Positions 5,592 to 6,663 of a stretch of 6,663 nucleotides of DNA are shown here, piece by piece. The translations under genes and the position numbers were made by a program. The notes below the pieces were generated by a model. That model made no database searches. It saw nothing but the letters and a program-made list of their open reading frames with translations, and had not been told where the DNA came from. The stretch is from Verrucomicrobiota bacterium (GTDB taxonomy: Bacteria; Verrucomicrobiota; Verrucomicrobiia; Opitutales; Opitutaceae): NCBI GenBank assembly GCA_023446735.1, contig JAEXPQ010000306.1:1-6663 (forward strand), read 5' to 3'. Position 1 is the stretch's first letter, and each line of letters begins with the position of its first letter.

Positions 5592-6065
5592 TCAGCTCGC
5601 GGGCGGCTCGGGCGGCGCGTCGGGCTGGGAGAGGCCGACGCCGCTGCCGACGAGGGCGAAATAGCGTTCGCGCTGGGCGGGGAACATCACCTCGGCGACG
5701 GAGTAGACGAGATCAAGGGTGAGCGTGCGGCACTGACGGCGCGCCTTGCGGTTCTCGGCCTTGGCCTGGTGGTAGGCGACGAAGTCGACCTTGTCGCTGG
5801 TGCGGCGCAGTTCCTCCAGGCGGAGGAGTTCCTCGCGGGTGGCGCGCAGGACGGTGAAGAGCCGCTCGAGCTCCGGGCCGGTGCGGTTGTGCAGGGCGCG
5901 GATACGCTCGTACTGTTGCTGGTCGAGGCGGAACTCCGTCTGCATCCACGCCAGATCGCGGGCGAGGCGGTTTTCGACGGTGGGGCGGCGGAACGCGTAG
6001 AACCCGATGTGGGTCGAGGCGCCCGCGACGAAACCGAGCAGGACGACGAGGAGGAAACGTTTCAC
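5592..6065 (-). CDS. Membrane-anchored periplasmic sensor, Metal_resist/CnrX-Spy-like
   Basis: The protein has 157 residues from a GTG at 6065. Residues 4-24 are one hydrophobic segment (FLLVVLLGFVAGASTHIGF), a signal anchor, and the rest is an all-helical periplasmic domain. The core has the CnrX/Spy-type pattern: RDLAWMQTEFRLDQQQYERI (36-55) followed by RALHNRTGPELERLFTVL, a long helix with REELLRLEELRRTSD, and a final VMFPAQRERYFALV (126-139), the equivalent of the family's MPPEQxxxY helix. The GTG overlaps the preceding stop as GTGA, so translation is probably coupled. In CnrX the Ni/Co ligands are mainly His and Met in the first and last helices. Here the first helix has no His; the His residues are at 19, 59 and 99, so the same metal site is unlikely. 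The role inferred from family and context is sensing an envelope signal and controlling the anti-sigma partner. The C-tail is Pro-rich. Confidence 0.8.
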   Translation of the reverse strand: MKRFLLVVLLGFVAGASTHIGFYAFRRPTVENRLARDLAWMQTEFRLDQQQYERIRALHNRTGPELERLFTVLRATREELLRLEELRRTSDKVDFVAYHQAKAENRKARRQCRTLTLDLVYSVAEVMFPAQRERYFALVGSGVGLSQPDAPPEPPAS

Positions 6066-6397
6066 GGCGGGCCGCCGGCGGAGTCGCGCAGCAGGGGATT
6101 GATGGTTTGGAGATACACGGCGGCCATCTGGGCGATGTTGCCCATCTGGAGGCGGGAGGCGCGCAGCTCGGCGGTAATGAGGCCGAGGGCCATACAGGCG
6201 GCGATCCAGCCCACGGCGGCGCGTTGTCGCACGAGGCTGGCGAGGAAGTCGCGGCCGAGTTGGATGAGTCCAGGGCGGCGGCGGGCTTCGGCGGTGTCGA
6301 TCCGGGCCCAGACCCGGCGGCGGAGGCCGGGCGTGGAGGCGGGAACCTCTTTCCAAGAGGCGATCAGGTCATCGAGCGGGTCGGGCGAGTTGGTCAT
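6062..6397 (-). CDS. Small single-pass membrane protein, candidate anti-sigma factor (CnrY-like)
   Basis: The protein has 111 residues from the ATG at 6397; a TTG at 6403 would add two residues. The N-terminal 60 residues are soluble and charged, with DDLIASWKEVP (9-19) and STPGLRRRVWARID (21-34). The W..P....LRRRVWARI pattern recurs in small membrane proteins encoded beside ECF sigma and Spy-like genes. One transmembrane helix lies at about 60-78 (AAVGWIAACMALGLITAEL), then a 33-residue periplasmic tail. Being first in a set with a periplasmic sensor and an ECF sigma, it is best read as the membrane anti-sigma factor: the cytoplasmic N-terminus would bind the sigma and the tail would meet the sensor. 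No zinc-binding HxxxCxxC motif is present, so it is not the common ZAS class. Its stop overlaps the next start by 4 bp (GTGA). The anti-sigma role is inference; that it is a gene is well supported by the overlap. Confidence 0.75.
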   Translation of the reverse strand: MTNSPDPLDDLIASWKEVPASTPGLRRRVWARIDTAEARRRPGLIQLGRDFLASLVRQRAAVGWIAACMALGLITAELRASRLQMGNIAQMAAVYLQTINPLLRDSAGGPP

Positions 6398-6428
6398 GTT
6401 CAATCCCGCTGGGGTGGGCGGTCGGGCG

Positions 6429-6461
6429 AGTATAAGCCCCTCGCGGGAAAAATCCCTTCAA
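6429..6461 (-). promoter_or_regulatory. Candidate promoter of the sigma/sensor operon
   Basis: On the minus strand TATACT (6429-6434) lies 31 bp before the ATG at 6397, a plausible -10 element. TTGAAG (6456-6461) lies 21 bp upstream of it, too far for a standard 17-bp sigma-70 spacer, so the -35 assignment is doubtful. The TTGAAGGGATTTTT stretch could instead be an ECF-type -35 used for self-activation. A small dyad, GGGA-N4-TCCC (6445-6456), sits between the boxes. The AT-rich patch stands out from its very GC-rich surroundings. Confidence 0.35.
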
Positions 6462-6507
6462 ACTTTTCGGTAGGTTTTTCGGGGGGTACGGGAATGGGCG
6501 GAGGGCG

Positions 6508-6619
6508 GAACGTTGAACGCTGAACTTTGAACTCGGAACGCTGAACGCTGCACGCCGAACGCCGAACGCCGAACCCTAAACTCTAAACTCTAAACCCTGA
6601 ACCCTGAACCCTGAACCCG
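6508..6619. repeat. Heptamer array, sixteen GAACCCT/AAACTCT-like units
   Basis: Sixteen contiguous 7-bp units run without a register slip, from GAACGTT and GAACGCT through GAACGCC to GAACCCT, AAACTCT (two identical copies), AAACCCT, GAACCCT (two identical copies) and GAACCCG. Position 4 is C in every unit and position 3 is A in every unit. The right half is purer than the left, suggesting the array grows or is homogenised from that side. It lies upstream of the sigma operon, about 50 bp beyond the candidate promoter. Bases 6620-6663 after it are GC-rich and show nothing recognisable. Confidence 0.9.
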
Positions 6620-6663
6620 ATACCCCTCCACCCACGACGGGCGCAGGCGGAGGGGGCGGATGG

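Noticed and set aside
5592..6356. N-terminal extension of the periplasmic sensor to 254 residues
   Set aside because: The extra part is Pro/Arg-rich and lies antiparallel in register to the 111-aa gene's coding sequence. The GTG at 6065 with signal anchor and GTGA overlap is the natural start.

Overview
The window is very GC-rich, with long open frames on every strand and intergenic DNA full of GAACCCT-type heptamers. It holds an unusual mix: an ECF sigma module built around a Spy/CnrX-like sensor, a two-part periplasmic sensor fragment, and an AEC carrier. This fits a high-GC Verrucomicrobiota, most likely Opitutales/Opitutaceae. That placement is an inference from gene types and repeat style, not from a marker gene.

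Layout, left to right. (1) The 3' part of a GreA/GreB-type transcript cleavage factor (+) enters from the left edge. (2) Next is a signal-peptide plus periplasmic solute-binding domain (+) that loses family resemblance at about 1244, mid-domain; it is probably the stump of a sensor kinase or similar receptor. (3) About 490 bp without a convincing gene follow, with short tandem and palindromic elements and a terminator-like hairpin. (4) A small single-pass membrane protein of unknown function (+) precedes an AEC-family permease (+). (5) A low-complexity island holds a four-tract G-quadruplex motif and nine GAACCCT-like heptads. (6) A 365-aa protein (+) follows; I do not recognise its family, but it shows the ordered landmarks of a protein-kinase-like/HipA-like fold. 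(7) A second low-complexity island between convergent genes contains three repeat families and an inverted repeat. (8) On the minus strand, transcribed right to left, are a small membrane protein (candidate anti-sigma), a membrane-anchored periplasmic Metal_resist/CnrX-like sensor whose GTG start overlaps the previous stop, and an ECF sigma factor. (9) The operon's probable promoter and a 16-unit heptad array close the window.

How the parts work together. The three minus-strand genes have the same order and architecture as the cnrYXH regulatory module (anti-sigma, periplasmic sensor, ECF sigma), and a linked function as an envelope-stress or ligand-responsive switch is the best-supported system here. 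The other genes look like independent units separated by repeat-rich spacers. The most interesting unassigned items are the kinase-like 365-aa protein and the recurring 7-bp periodicity of the intergenic islands.
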